11,265 nucleotides of DNA from contig JAFWBZ010000401.1 in the NCBI GenBank assembly GCA_017537105.1, forward strand, positions 1 to 11,265. Direction: 5' to 3'. Positions 1 through 5,999 of the stretch are shown piece after piece. The notes under the pieces are model-generated. The model worked only from the letters and a program-made list of their open reading frames with translations. It searched no databases and was not told the DNA's origin. The position numbers and the translations under genes were made by a program. Each line of letters starts with the position of its first letter. Positions within the stretch are counted from its first letter, which is position 1. This DNA is from Clostridia bacterium (GTDB lineage Bacteria > Bacillota > Clostridia > Christensenellales > Aristaeellaceae).

Positions 1-1
1 G

Positions 2-202
2 AGCCAGGCGATCGTGGGGGCGTACATGAGCGACGTGGCGGACGATGAGCTGGCGGGCGAGGAAGGCGAGGAAGGCGAGCAGCCGGAGGGCACGATTGAA
101 ATCGTCGGCCCCGACGGCAAGCCCATCGAAATCAACGGCTGTGCCCTTTCATCCGAATTAATGCATGCTTGCAATCTGCTAAGGTTGCAAGCATTTTTAT
201 GA
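2..202 (+). CDS. 3' end of an unrecognised gene with an acidic C-terminal tail (5' end outside window)
   Basis: An open frame runs from the window edge to TGA at 200-202, giving about 66 visible residues, so this is the end of a gene that begins upstream; the internal GTG and ATG codons are not needed as starts. The visible part has a very acidic Glu/Gly-rich stretch (ELAGEEGEEGEQPEG) followed by a short piece, TIEIVGPDGKPIEING, that resembles a beta-strand/turn. I do not recognise a family. The other two forward frames contain early stops (TGA at 46-48 and at 27-29), which supports this frame. The last ten or so codons coincide with a perfect terminator stem-loop (165-198). The final residues therefore look non-conserved, or a frameshift has carried the frame past an original stop; a TAA lies one frame away at 159-161. 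Function unknown. Confidence 0.5.
   Translation, partial: SQAIVGAYMSDVADDELAGEEGEEGEQPEGTIEIVGPDGKPIEINGCALSSELMHACNLLRLQAFL
165..198 (+). terminator. Rho-independent terminator overlapping the end of the first gene
   Basis: A perfect 10-bp stem, ATGCTTGCAA at 165-174 with TTGCAAGCAT at 185-194, has a 10-nt loop and runs into a T-tract at 194-198. It lies inside the last codons of the upstream frame rather than after its stop, which is unusual. It should end transcription of the upstream operon before the DUF218 gene. Confidence 0.8.
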
Positions 203-210
203 ACTGCGGT

Positions 211-234
211 CGGTTCCCGGGCGTTGCGGAACCG
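211..234. other. Inverted repeat in the leader of the DUF218 gene
   Basis: CGGTTCC at 211-217 and GGAACCG at 228-234 form a 7-bp dyad around a 10-nt spacer, in the gap between the upstream terminator and the DUF218 gene. There is no T-tract, so it is not a terminator. It may be an operator or an mRNA leader hairpin. I could not find a convincing promoter in this gap. Confidence 0.3.
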
Positions 235-282
235 TCGTAAAAACAGTGAACAGGGCACGAAGGGCGCCCGAATACAAAAGAA

Positions 283-1725
283 ATGAAAAGAGCAGCGATC
301 AAAATATCCATATTGGCCGGCGTTCTGCTGTTGGTCTGCATCGCCTGCAGGGTGGCGATGCACAACACCTATGTGGCGGTGCTTCCCGCCGGGCAACAGG
401 ACGCCATGCCCGGAAGCCTGCGCATCAATCCGATTTCGCAGGATCTCGTCACCCAAGGCGCGCCGGAGGTTCGAAACGAGCGTCTTCAGATTCCCATACA
501 GCCGCAGCGCCCGGGCGAAGCCTATATGAGCCTGGAGGACGGCAGGGGAAACAGCGTGGGGCTGCGGCGCTTCCATGTCAGCCGCCTGGGCACCGTGTAT
601 GACTATACGACCGGCGGCTTTTCCGGCGACTTTATTGCGCTGATCGCAAACACGGCGTTCTATCTCGCGGCGGCGGCCATCATGTTCCGCGCGTATCGCG
701 AGGCGAAGGGCCCGGCCTTCTATGCCTACGGTACGATCTACGCGGCGGGATTCTCCCTGTTCACGCTGCTGACGGGCCTGATGATGCTGGAGGTCACCCT
801 TCGACACTTTCTGCATCCGTACGAATACAACATGCTCACCGCATACAGGGCCATCACCAGCGCCAGCTGGCGCTTCATGATGGCGACCGCGCCGATGTTG
901 CTGGTCTTTGCCGGGGCGATGGCGGTGAGCAACATCGAGCTGCTGCGGCACGAGCGGTTCCGTCCGCAAAATGTGCTGGGCATCGGGATCGCGCTGGCCC
1001 TGGCGGCGGGAGAGGCGCTGGCGAATGTCCTCTACTCCCGCGGCTTTTCCGGGATGACCCGGGCGGGCCGCGCGCGGGAAACGCTGTGCAATGTCTACGC
1101 GACGGGATTTGCCTACTTTGAGTGCATGCTGTTCGGGGCGGTTGTCTGCGGGCTGAAGGCCGCGCGGCACGTTCCGGAGGCGAACGCGGACTACATTCTC
1201 ATTCTCGGCTGCCGCTTCCGGAAGGACGGCACGCTCACGCCTCTGCTGCAGGGGCGGGTGGACCGCGCCATCGCCTTTTGGAAGCGGCAGCGGGAGCTGA
1301 CCGGCAAGACAGCTGCGCTGATGCCGACCGGCGGGCAGGGCCCGGACGAGACGATGGCCGAGGCCGAGGCCATGCGGCGGTATCTCCTGGCGCAGGGCAT
1401 TCCCGAGGGGAGCATCACGACCGAGGATCAATCCCGAAACACCTACCAGAACATGGAATACAGCAAGAAGATCATTGACGGGCGCGAACCGGGTGCCCGG
1501 GTGGTCTTTGCCACGACGAACTACCACGTGTTCCGCAGCGGCGTGTGGGCCGGGCTGGCGGGGCTTCCCGCGGAGGGAATGGGCAGCAGGACGAAATGGT
1601 GGTACTGGCCAAACGCCTTTATGCGGGAATGTATCGGCCTGATGCGGAACCGCATTCCCCAGGAGCTGGCGCTGCTGGTCATCATGGTCGTCTTCTTCGG
1701 CATGATGTCCATGGCGCTGCGGTAG
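283..1725 (+). CDS. Polytopic membrane protein with C-terminal DUF218 (YdcF/SanA/ElyC-like) domain
   Basis: 480 aa if it starts at the ATG at 283. The residues that follow (MKRAAIKISILAGVLLLVCI) form an N-terminal transmembrane segment, which favours this start although the ribosome binding site is weak. Predicted membrane spans lie near residues 7-25, 117-137, 148-172, 198-216, 231-251, 271-291 and 462-479. Residues 26-115, between the first two spans, form a soluble, probably extracytoplasmic segment. Residues about 302-440 are a DUF218 domain: ILGCRF at 307-312, PTGGQGPDE at 348-356, EDQSRNTYQN at 381-390 and TTNYHVFRS at 411-419. Members of this superfamily (SanA, YdcF, ElyC) are linked to envelope or peptidoglycan-precursor functions in E. 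coli, but the reaction is not settled. In Firmicutes the same layout, several spans and then DUF218 and a final span, is common. It is monocistronic: a terminator precedes it and the next gene has its own promoter. A role in cell-envelope metabolism is inference. Confidence 0.85.
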   Translation: MKRAAIKISILAGVLLLVCIACRVAMHNTYVAVLPAGQQDAMPGSLRINPISQDLVTQGAPEVRNERLQIPIQPQRPGEAYMSLEDGRGNSVGLRRFHVSRLGTVYDYTTGGFSGDFIALIANTAFYLAAAAIMFRAYREAKGPAFYAYGTIYAAGFSLFTLLTGLMMLEVTLRHFLHPYEYNMLTAYRAITSASWRFMMATAPMLLVFAGAMAVSNIELLRHERFRPQNVLGIGIALALAAGEALANVLYSRGFSGMTRAGRARETLCNVYATGFAYFECMLFGAVVCGLKAARHVPEANADYILILGCRFRKDGTLTPLLQGRVDRAIAFWKRQRELTGKTAALMPTGGQGPDETMAEAEAMRRYLLAQGIPEGSITTEDQSRNTYQNMEYSKKIIDGREPGARVVFATTNYHVFRSGVWAGLAGLPAEGMGSRTKWWYWPNAFMRECIGLMRNRIPQELALLVIMVVFFGMMSMALR

Positions 1726-1755
1726 TCGGCACGCTGGAACCGGATGCATTTTGGC

Positions 1756-1784
1756 TGGACAGCGCCCGGGGTTTTTTGTATAAT
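1756..1784 (+). promoter_or_regulatory. Sigma-A promoter of the Ldh-family dehydrogenase gene
   Basis: TGGACA at 1756-1761 (5 of 6 matches to the -35 consensus) is followed by a 17-bp spacer and a perfect TATAAT at 1779-1784. Transcription is expected to start near 1791, leaving a leader of about 70 nt. A small inverted repeat, GGCAC/GTGCC (1824-1828 and 1834-1838), lies in the leader just before the Shine-Dalgarno and could be a weak operator or hairpin. Confidence 0.8.
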
Positions 1785-1860
1785 AGAGGCATAAAACAAC
1801 GGCAGCCCTGCAAATGCGCGCGAGGCACGACGTGTGCCGAAGTCTGGAAGGAGGATACAT

Positions 1861-2952
1861 ATGCAGTACATCAACCTGGATTATCGGGAGCTTTTGACCT
1901 TTTGTGAATCGACGTTTCGCGCCTATGGTTTTACGGAGGAGGAGAGTCGCGACATCGCGGCGGTGGTCCTGGCGGCGGATTTGAACGGCATCGAATCCCA
2001 CGGCGTGCAGCGCATGGTGCGCTATGCCTTCGAGGTCAATTCGGGCATGGTGGATGTCCACGCAGTGCCGGAGATCGTGCATGAGACGCCCATTTCCGCG
2101 GTCATCGAAGCCCACAACGCCATGGGTCAGGTGATCGGGCAGCGGGCCATGCGCCTGGCCATTCAGAAGGCGAAGACCTCCGGCTGCGGCATGGTGGAGG
2201 TGCGCAATTCCAACCACTACGGCATCGCCGGCTTCTATACCGACATGGCCATGCGCGAAGACCTGATGGGCATTTGCATGACCAATACCGAGGAGATCAT
2301 GGTGCCCGTCTACGGCAAGCAGCCGATGATCGGCACGAATCCCATCGCGCTGTCCATGCCGGCGGATCCCATTCCCTTCCTGTTCGACTGTGCCACCACC
2401 GTGGTGCCCCGGGGCAAGTTTGAGGTGTATACCAAGCGCGGCGACCCGGTGCCGATCGGCTGGGGCGTGGACGAAAAGGGCCTGGATTCCCAGGATGCGC
2501 CCCGCATTCTGGACAACATCATCCACAAAGCGGGCGGCGGCATACTGCCCCTGGGCGGCTCCAGCGAGAAGATGGGTGGTCACAAGGGCTATGGCCTGGG
2601 CGTGATCGTGGAGCTGTTCACCGGCATCTTCTCCGGCGGCACCACCGCGGACCGCATCTATCGCACGGGCAGCGGCTCCGGCATCTGCCACACCTTCATC
2701 GCGGTGGACTACGGCCTGTTCGGCGACAAGGCGAAGATCCGCGCTGACTTCTCCGAGTACCTCGAAAAGATCCGCAACTCGCCGAAGGCGGAGGGCTGCA
2801 GCCGCATCTACACCCACGGCGAAAAGGAGGTCGAGTCCCGGGCCCGCAGGATGGCCGAGGGCATTCCGGTCAACGAAAAGACCATTCAGGAGCTCAAAAA
2901 GATCGCCGCCGACATCGGCGACAAGGCCGCGCCCTTCCCCCGCCAGGTGTGA
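1861..2952 (+). CDS. Ldh/MDG2-family NAD(P)-dependent 2-hydroxyacid dehydrogenase (AllD/YlbC-like)
   Basis: 363 aa, the usual length for the malate/L-lactate dehydrogenase 2 family (AllD ureidoglycolate dehydrogenase, YiaK, ComC and others). These cytoplasmic enzymes reversibly oxidise a 2-hydroxy acid to a 2-oxo acid with NAD(P). The start is set by GGAAGGAGG at 1846-1854, six bases before the ATG at 1861; an in-frame ATG at 1834 has no such site. Family landmarks are ESHGVQR (45-51, His47), NSNHYGIAGF (116-125, catalytic-type His119), FDCATT (175-180) and GHKGYGL (240-246), which contributes to cofactor binding. The substrate cannot be read from sequence. The gene has its own promoter and a strong terminator, so it is transcribed separately from the catabolic operon 350 nt downstream, but adjacency suggests one pathway. 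AllD is a tempting match because an AllA-like gene closes the downstream operon; a sugar-derived diketo acid (YiaK-like) or malate/lactate is equally possible. Family assignment is secure, substrate is not. Confidence 0.92.
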   Translation: MQYINLDYRELLTFCESTFRAYGFTEEESRDIAAVVLAADLNGIESHGVQRMVRYAFEVNSGMVDVHAVPEIVHETPISAVIEAHNAMGQVIGQRAMRLAIQKAKTSGCGMVEVRNSNHYGIAGFYTDMAMREDLMGICMTNTEEIMVPVYGKQPMIGTNPIALSMPADPIPFLFDCATTVVPRGKFEVYTKRGDPVPIGWGVDEKGLDSQDAPRILDNIIHKAGGGILPLGGSSEKMGGHKGYGLGVIVELFTGIFSGGTTADRIYRTGSGSGICHTFIAVDYGLFGDKAKIRADFSEYLEKIRNSPKAEGCSRIYTHGEKEVESRARRMAEGIPVNEKTIQELKKIAADIGDKAAPFPRQV

Positions 2953-3040
2953 GTGCGGACGGCGCGCCAAAGGGCGCCGGAGATATCCTCTGGTTTTGAC
3001 GTGCCGGGCAGAACTCCGCGAGGTCGGATCCCCCCGGCGG

Positions 3041-3067
3041 CTCAGGGACAGTTTTCTCTGTCACCAG
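3041..3067. repeat. Short imperfect palindrome, possible REP/IS200-type remnant
   Basis: GACAG at 3047-3051 and CTGTC at 3058-3062 flank TTTTCT inside a longer stretch reading GGGACAG...CTGTCACC. From memory, this kind of GGGACAG/CTGTCACC palindrome recurs next to IS200-like (TnpA-REP) elements in Clostridia and Bacilli. No transposase is present here. It lies between the dehydrogenase stop codon and its terminator. Only a genome-wide repeat count could confirm it. Confidence 0.3.
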
Positions 3068-3076
3068 GGAGCATCG

Positions 3077-3109
3077 AGCAGCAAATCGGAAAGGATTTGC
3101 TGCTTTTTT
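3077..3109 (+). terminator. Strong rho-independent terminator after the dehydrogenase gene
   Basis: The stem GCAGCAAATC (3078-3087) pairs perfectly with GATTTGCTGC (3094-3103) around a 6-nt loop (GGAAAG) and is followed by T6 at 3104-3109. It separates the dehydrogenase transcript from the downstream operon promoter. Confidence 0.92.
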
Positions 3110-3141
3110 GCATTTTGGCCTCGAAAATAGACAATTATAGC

Positions 3142-3170
3142 TTGCGCAAACGATTCCATTTTGGTATAAT
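3142..3170 (+). promoter_or_regulatory. Promoter of the M24/creatininase catabolic operon
   Basis: A perfect TATAAT at 3165-3170 lies 17 bp after TTGCGC at 3142-3147 (3 of 6 matches to the -35 consensus). A weak -35 with a perfect -10 is typical of a regulated promoter. Expected start is near 3177, giving a leader of about 129 nt before the ATG at 3306. Two candidate operators overlie it and are listed separately. Confidence 0.75.
3145..3158. promoter_or_regulatory. Candidate LacI-family operator between -35 and -10
   Basis: CGCAAACGATTCCA has the LacI/CRE-type layout: a semi-palindrome (GCAAAC/GATTCC, four of six half-site positions symmetric) centred on CG. It fills the spacer of the operon promoter, an ideal position for steric repression. 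The LacI-family regulator encoded in the same operon (6089-7087) is the obvious candidate ligand; CcpA-type catabolite control is an alternative. Binding is inferred. Confidence 0.45.
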
Positions 3171-3176
3171 GGAATC
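3152..3176. promoter_or_regulatory. Perfect 9-bp dyad overlapping the -10 box
   Basis: GATTCCATT at 3152-3160 and AATGGAATC at 3168-3176 are perfect inverted arms around a 7-nt spacer. The right arm contains the last bases of TATAAT. It could be an operator for a second regulator, or an extended part of the LacI site with which it shares GATTCCA. A terminator function is excluded because it lies upstream of the expected transcription start. Confidence 0.5.
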
Positions 3177-3189
3177 AGAAGTTAAAGTT

Positions 3190-3264
3190 CGGTGAACTGT
3201 CGGAATGGAAACGAGCCGGGTTCACCGCACGGTTTCTCGCCGTTCGCTCCCGGAGAGGGACGGC
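3190..3264 (+). other. Structured 5' leader of the catabolic operon (two stem-loops)
   Basis: CGGTGAAC at 3190-3197 pairs perfectly with GTTCACCG at 3220-3227 (8 bp, 22-nt loop). A second helix pairs GCCGT (3239-3243) with ACGGC (3260-3264) and CCC (3249-3251) with GGG (3257-3259) around GGAGA, with a bulge on the 5' side. Together they fill most of the leader between the promoter and the Shine-Dalgarno at 3291-3297. No known riboswitch class was recognised. There is no T-tract, so any control would act on translation or RNA stability. Confidence 0.4.
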
Positions 3265-3305
3265 GTCGGGCGGGTTGCCCACGATGGAAAAGGAGGGTAT
3301 ATTTC

Positions 3306-4499
3306 ATGGATCACAGCACGCATCATGGCAGCATCTACATCCCGGACCACGAGTATCTGGATCGCGTACAGAAGGCCGCGGCGCTGCTGCGGCGCGAGGG
3401 CCTGGACGCGATGATCGTCAACGGCACCGAATCCGACTACGCGAATCCCCGCTATTTTTCCGGCTATTGGCCGCTGTTTGAGCGCGCGGGCGTGGCGATC
3501 TCCGCCGGCGGCGACGCGGCGCTGATGTGCGGACCGGAATCCCGGCACTTTGCGGGCGACCGCTCCCGGCTGGACAAGGTGTTCGTGCTGAAGGAGTACC
3601 GCGAGGGCGCGGACCCCGCCTATCCGGAGCTGGTGCCGGACACCTTCCACGACGTGTTCAAGGCCATCGGCGTAACGGGCAAGAAGCTGCGCATTGGCGT
3701 GGCGAGCTTTCTGGACACCTCGGTGACCATCTACGAGGGCATCCGGGCAGCATTCCCGGACGCCGAACTGGTGCGCGCGGATCAACTGATGACGGAGCTT
3801 CGCCAGATCAAGAGCCCGGCGGAGCTGGCCTGCCTGCGGGAGGGCTACCGCATCGCGGAGCTGGCGAGCCAGCAGGTGATCAAGGAGATCCGCCCGGGCA
3901 TGACGGAGCTGCAGATGGTGGGCGTGGCCCAGCGCGTGGTCTACGAGGAGGGCGCGGAGTACGAGGGCCTGCCGATGTACGTGTTCTCCGAGGCCTCCAC
4001 CCGCCACGCGATTTCCCGCTCGAGCTATCGCAGGTTTGAGAAGGGCGACATCGTGCAGCTGAACCTGTCGGCGAAGATCGACGGCTATTCCGCGGCCATT
4101 GGCTACCCGGTGATCCTGGGCAAGCTGGAGGGCAAGCGGCGCGACATCGTGCTGTTCGGCCGGGAGGCCCACTTCTGGACGCAGGAGCAGGTGCGCGCCG
4201 GCGTGCCGGTGGCGGATGTGGCCAAGCGGTTCTACGACCTGTACGTGGAGAAGGGCTACGAGAAGAACTACGTGTACGGTCCGCTGCACTCCACGGGCCT
4301 GATCGAGGTGGAGGCGCCCTGGGTGGAGACGAGCTCCGACTACAGCTTCCTGCCCAACATGACCTATCAGATCGACACCTACATCTCCTCCGACGAGCTG
4401 GGCTTCGGCGTGCGCTGGGAGAAGGGCATCGCCGTGACGGAGACGGGTTGCGACGTGTTGTCGCCGGAGATCGGCAAGCTCTACGAGCTGGAGTTCTGA
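3306..4499 (+). CDS. M24-family pita-bread protein, creatinase-like, with most metal ligands missing
   Basis: 397 aa from the ATG at 3306, chosen because AGGAGGG at 3291-3297 sits eight bases upstream; the frame extends further upstream without a suitable site. The layout is that of creatinase/prolidase: an N-terminal domain (about 15-155) and a C-terminal M24 pita-bread domain (about 170-390). Against the Asp-Asp-His-Glu-Glu metal set of Xaa-Pro peptidases, the first Asp is Asn253 (QLNLSA), the second is Ala264 (GYSAAIG), His328 is kept (PLHSTG), the first Glu is Asp357 (YQIDTY) and the last is Glu372 (RWEKG). The second catalytic His of the family (in GLEIHEAP-type motifs) is Val. Creatinase, which is metal-free, also has Asn and Ala at the first two sites as I recall it; its substrate-binding F-x-R motif matches F58-E-R60, and its catalytic His may correspond to His234 (TRHAIS). 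A creatininase-family gene follows in the same operon. The product is probably a cytoplasmic amidinohydrolase-type enzyme or a binding protein rather than a peptidase; the substrate is unknown. Confidence 0.85.
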   Translation: MDHSTHHGSIYIPDHEYLDRVQKAAALLRREGLDAMIVNGTESDYANPRYFSGYWPLFERAGVAISAGGDAALMCGPESRHFAGDRSRLDKVFVLKEYREGADPAYPELVPDTFHDVFKAIGVTGKKLRIGVASFLDTSVTIYEGIRAAFPDAELVRADQLMTELRQIKSPAELACLREGYRIAELASQQVIKEIRPGMTELQMVGVAQRVVYEEGAEYEGLPMYVFSEASTRHAISRSSYRRFEKGDIVQLNLSAKIDGYSAAIGYPVILGKLEGKRRDIVLFGREAHFWTQEQVRAGVPVADVAKRFYDLYVEKGYEKNYVYGPLHSTGLIEVEAPWVETSSDYSFLPNMTYQIDTYISSDELGFGVRWEKGIAVTETGCDVLSPEIGKLYELEF

Positions 4500-4512
4500 G
4501 GAGGCGCAGGAC

Positions 4513-4878
4513 ATGTACGGAAAGAAGGACTGGTTTTTCCCGGACGCGGAGCTGCCGCCGAGGGGAACGAATCCGGAGCTGCCGGGCCATGAATCGATCA
4601 TCATGCTGAACCCCAACGAGGTGGATGCCGAGGTGCAGATCGTGCTGCATTGGACGGACCGCGCGCCGACGGCGCTGCCGAAGGTGACGGTCAGGGCGGG
4701 CTGCGTGGCCTGCGAACGCTGCATGGAGCCGGACGGCATCCTGGGCGTCCGGGTGGAGCCGGGCGAGCAGTACGCCATCGCGCTGCACGCCAGCGCGCCC
4801 ATCGTGGCCCAGTACGGCCGCCTGGACATGCGCAGCGGCCCCATGGCCTTCTACACCACGCCGGGCTACTGCGAGTGA
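4513..4878 (+). CDS. ASRT-family (sensory rhodopsin transducer, PF07100-like) small-molecule-binding protein
   Basis: 121 aa, full length for the family. It starts at the ATG at 4513, eight bases after GAGGAGG (4498-4504), which overlaps the stop of the M24 gene, so translation is probably coupled. Recognisable features are the N-terminal K-x-W-x-x-PDxxLPP (residues 5-16), GHESIIMLNPN (25-35), DAEVQIVLHWTDR (38-50), the central beta-strands, and the ending APIVAQYGRLDMRSGPMAF (95-113). The family forms a small beta-sandwich that oligomerises. Its name comes from the Anabaena rhodopsin transducer, but most members stand in sugar-catabolism operons without any rhodopsin; the Thermotoga protein TM1070 is one. 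It is thought to bind a sugar or similar ligand. Here it precedes a RhaM-like mutarotase, in line with that. No membrane segment or signal peptide is seen. A sensory, chaperone-like or auxiliary enzymatic role cannot be told apart from sequence. Confidence 0.85.
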   Translation: MYGKKDWFFPDAELPPRGTNPELPGHESIIMLNPNEVDAEVQIVLHWTDRAPTALPKVTVRAGCVACERCMEPDGILGVRVEPGEQYAIALHASAPIVAQYGRLDMRSGPMAFYTTPGYCE

Positions 4879-4902
4879 CGAAGCAAACGGGAGGGACGGC
4901 AG

Positions 4903-5241
4903 ATGGCGAGGCGGTTTTGCCAGCGGGCTTGGCTGAAGCCCGAGAAAGTGGAGGAATACCGGAGGCTGCACGCGAACGCCTGGCCCGGCGTACTTGCCAT
5001 GATCGCCGAATGCAATCTCCGGAATTACAGCATCTGCATACTGGACCGGCTGGTGGTCTCCACCTTCGATTACGTCGGGGACGACTACGAAGCGGACATG
5101 GACAAGATGGCCGCCGACCCGCTGACCCAGGAATGGTGGAAGCACACCAAGCCCTGCTTTGAAGGGCACGACGCGGGCGTCTATTACGAGGACATGGAGG
5201 AGATCTTCCGCTTTGCCCCCGAGGAGGGCGCCGGAAACTGA
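4903..5241 (+). CDS. L-rhamnose mutarotase family protein (RhaM/YiiL-like)
   Basis: 112 aa, close to the roughly 104 aa of E. coli RhaM, starting at the ATG at 4903, seven bases after GGGAGGG (4889-4895). RhaM-family proteins are dimeric alpha/beta-barrel enzymes that interconvert the alpha and beta anomers of L-rhamnose or L-fucose. Conserved positions match: the aromatic/basic start (RRFCQRAWLKP), EEYRRLHANAWPGV (17-30) with Tyr19 and the catalytic-type His23, NYSICILD (41-48) with Tyr42, and QEWWKHTKP (76-84). It lies 24 nt after the ASRT gene and 13 nt before the creatininase-family gene, so all are one transcript. No rhamnose isomerase, kinase or aldolase gene is present in the window, so the real substrate may be another sugar or hydroxylated ring compound. 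The C-terminal tail (about 100-112) is a short extension beyond the usual family end. Confidence 0.85.
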   Translation: MARRFCQRAWLKPEKVEEYRRLHANAWPGVLAMIAECNLRNYSICILDRLVVSTFDYVGDDYEADMDKMAADPLTQEWWKHTKPCFEGHDAGVYYEDMEEIFRFAPEEGAGN

Positions 5242-5254
5242 AAGGGAGCTTCAT

Positions 5255-5992
5255 ATGAACCTGATTGATATGTTTTACCGGGAAATCGAGGACGCCAAGG
5301 CGCGCAAGGTTCCGCTGATCATCCCCATCGGCACGATGGAATACCACGGCGAGCACGCCAGCCTGGGCACGGATACCATGGTCATCACCGGCGTGCTGGA
5401 GCGGCTGGGCAAGCGCAAGGAGATCATCGTGGCCCCGCCGATCTGGTACGGCGTGGCCAGCTACGCGGTGTGCGGCCCGGAGAAGAACAGCGTGCAGGTG
5501 GACTGCGATCCCTACGAGATCTACATCACTGAGATCCTGAAATCGCTGGTCTATGGCGGCTGGAAGAACATCTACCTGGTGTTCCACCACCAGAGCGAGG
5601 GCGACGGGCTGATGCCCATGTCCCTGGCGTGCATGAAGGCGGCCAAGAAGGTCACCATGCGCTACATGGAGGAGACCCGCGGAAACGGCTGGTGGGGCCG
5701 CAACGACATGCAGGACTACTACGAGAACCTGGACACCGCGGACAACCCGCTGACCTTCATCAAGACCATTCAGCTGATGGACGCCGCCACCCAGAAGGCC
5801 ATCGGAGGCTTCGATCACGCCGGAAAGTACGAGACCTCGCTGCTCTCCGCCGTGTTCCCCCAGAACGTGGACTTCGAGCGCACCCACTGGAATACGGAGT
5901 GGTTTGCCATTCCTTCCCAGGAGGCCAGCATCGAGCTGGGCGAAATGATGGTGGCGAAGACCCTGGATTATCTGGAGAGGACCATCGTATGA
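5255..5992 (+). CDS. Creatininase-family metal-dependent amidohydrolase
   Basis: 245 aa, normal for the family, starting at the ATG at 5255 after AAAGGGAG (5241-5248). The frame is open further upstream, but that part overlaps the mutarotase gene in another frame. The signature IPIGTMEYHGEHASLGTDT (23-41) supplies the usual metal ligands Glu29, His31 and Asp40; His112 in VFHHQSEG matches the His of the NGHGGN motif; HAGKYETS (188-195) is the HAGxxETS motif with Glu193. In true creatininase a further ligand lies two residues after the motif His; here that position is Ser114, with Glu115 beside it, so the second metal site may be altered. The superfamily includes creatininase, formamide hydrolases and the IolN-type 3-dehydro-scyllo-inosose hydrolase; all open a ring or amide with a water activated by one or two metals. 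Family is clear. Substrate could be a lactam, lactone or ring ketone. Confidence 0.9.
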   Translation: MNLIDMFYREIEDAKARKVPLIIPIGTMEYHGEHASLGTDTMVITGVLERLGKRKEIIVAPPIWYGVASYAVCGPEKNSVQVDCDPYEIYITEILKSLVYGGWKNIYLVFHHQSEGDGLMPMSLACMKAAKKVTMRYMEETRGNGWWGRNDMQDYYENLDTADNPLTFIKTIQLMDAATQKAIGGFDHAGKYETSLLSAVFPQNVDFERTHWNTEWFAIPSQEASIELGEMMVAKTLDYLERTIV

Positions 5993-5999
5993 CATCGCG

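Noticed and set aside
1761..1777. Terminator for the DUF218 gene at GCGCCCGGGG followed by T6
   Set aside because: No convincing stem precedes the T-tract; the T-run lies inside the promoter spacer of the next gene.
3220..3290. Guanidine (ykkC-type) riboswitch in the operon leader, suggested by ACGAG and CCCGGAGAGGGACGG-like pieces
   Set aside because: The conserved core sequences and the paired arrangement of the known guanidine classes could not be traced; only loose short matches remain.
3192..3305. N-terminal extension of the M24 protein starting at 3192
   Set aside because: The extension covers the structured leader, has no family counterpart, and the ATG at 3306 has a near-ideal AGGAGGG site at correct spacing.
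3222..4844. Long minus-strand open frame opposite the M24 and ASRT genes, with other long minus-strand frames across 3880-6421
   Set aside because: Composition is Arg/His/Leu-rich as expected for an antisense shadow of GC-rich codons, no ribosome binding site or family motif is present, and the plus-strand genes here are clearly real.
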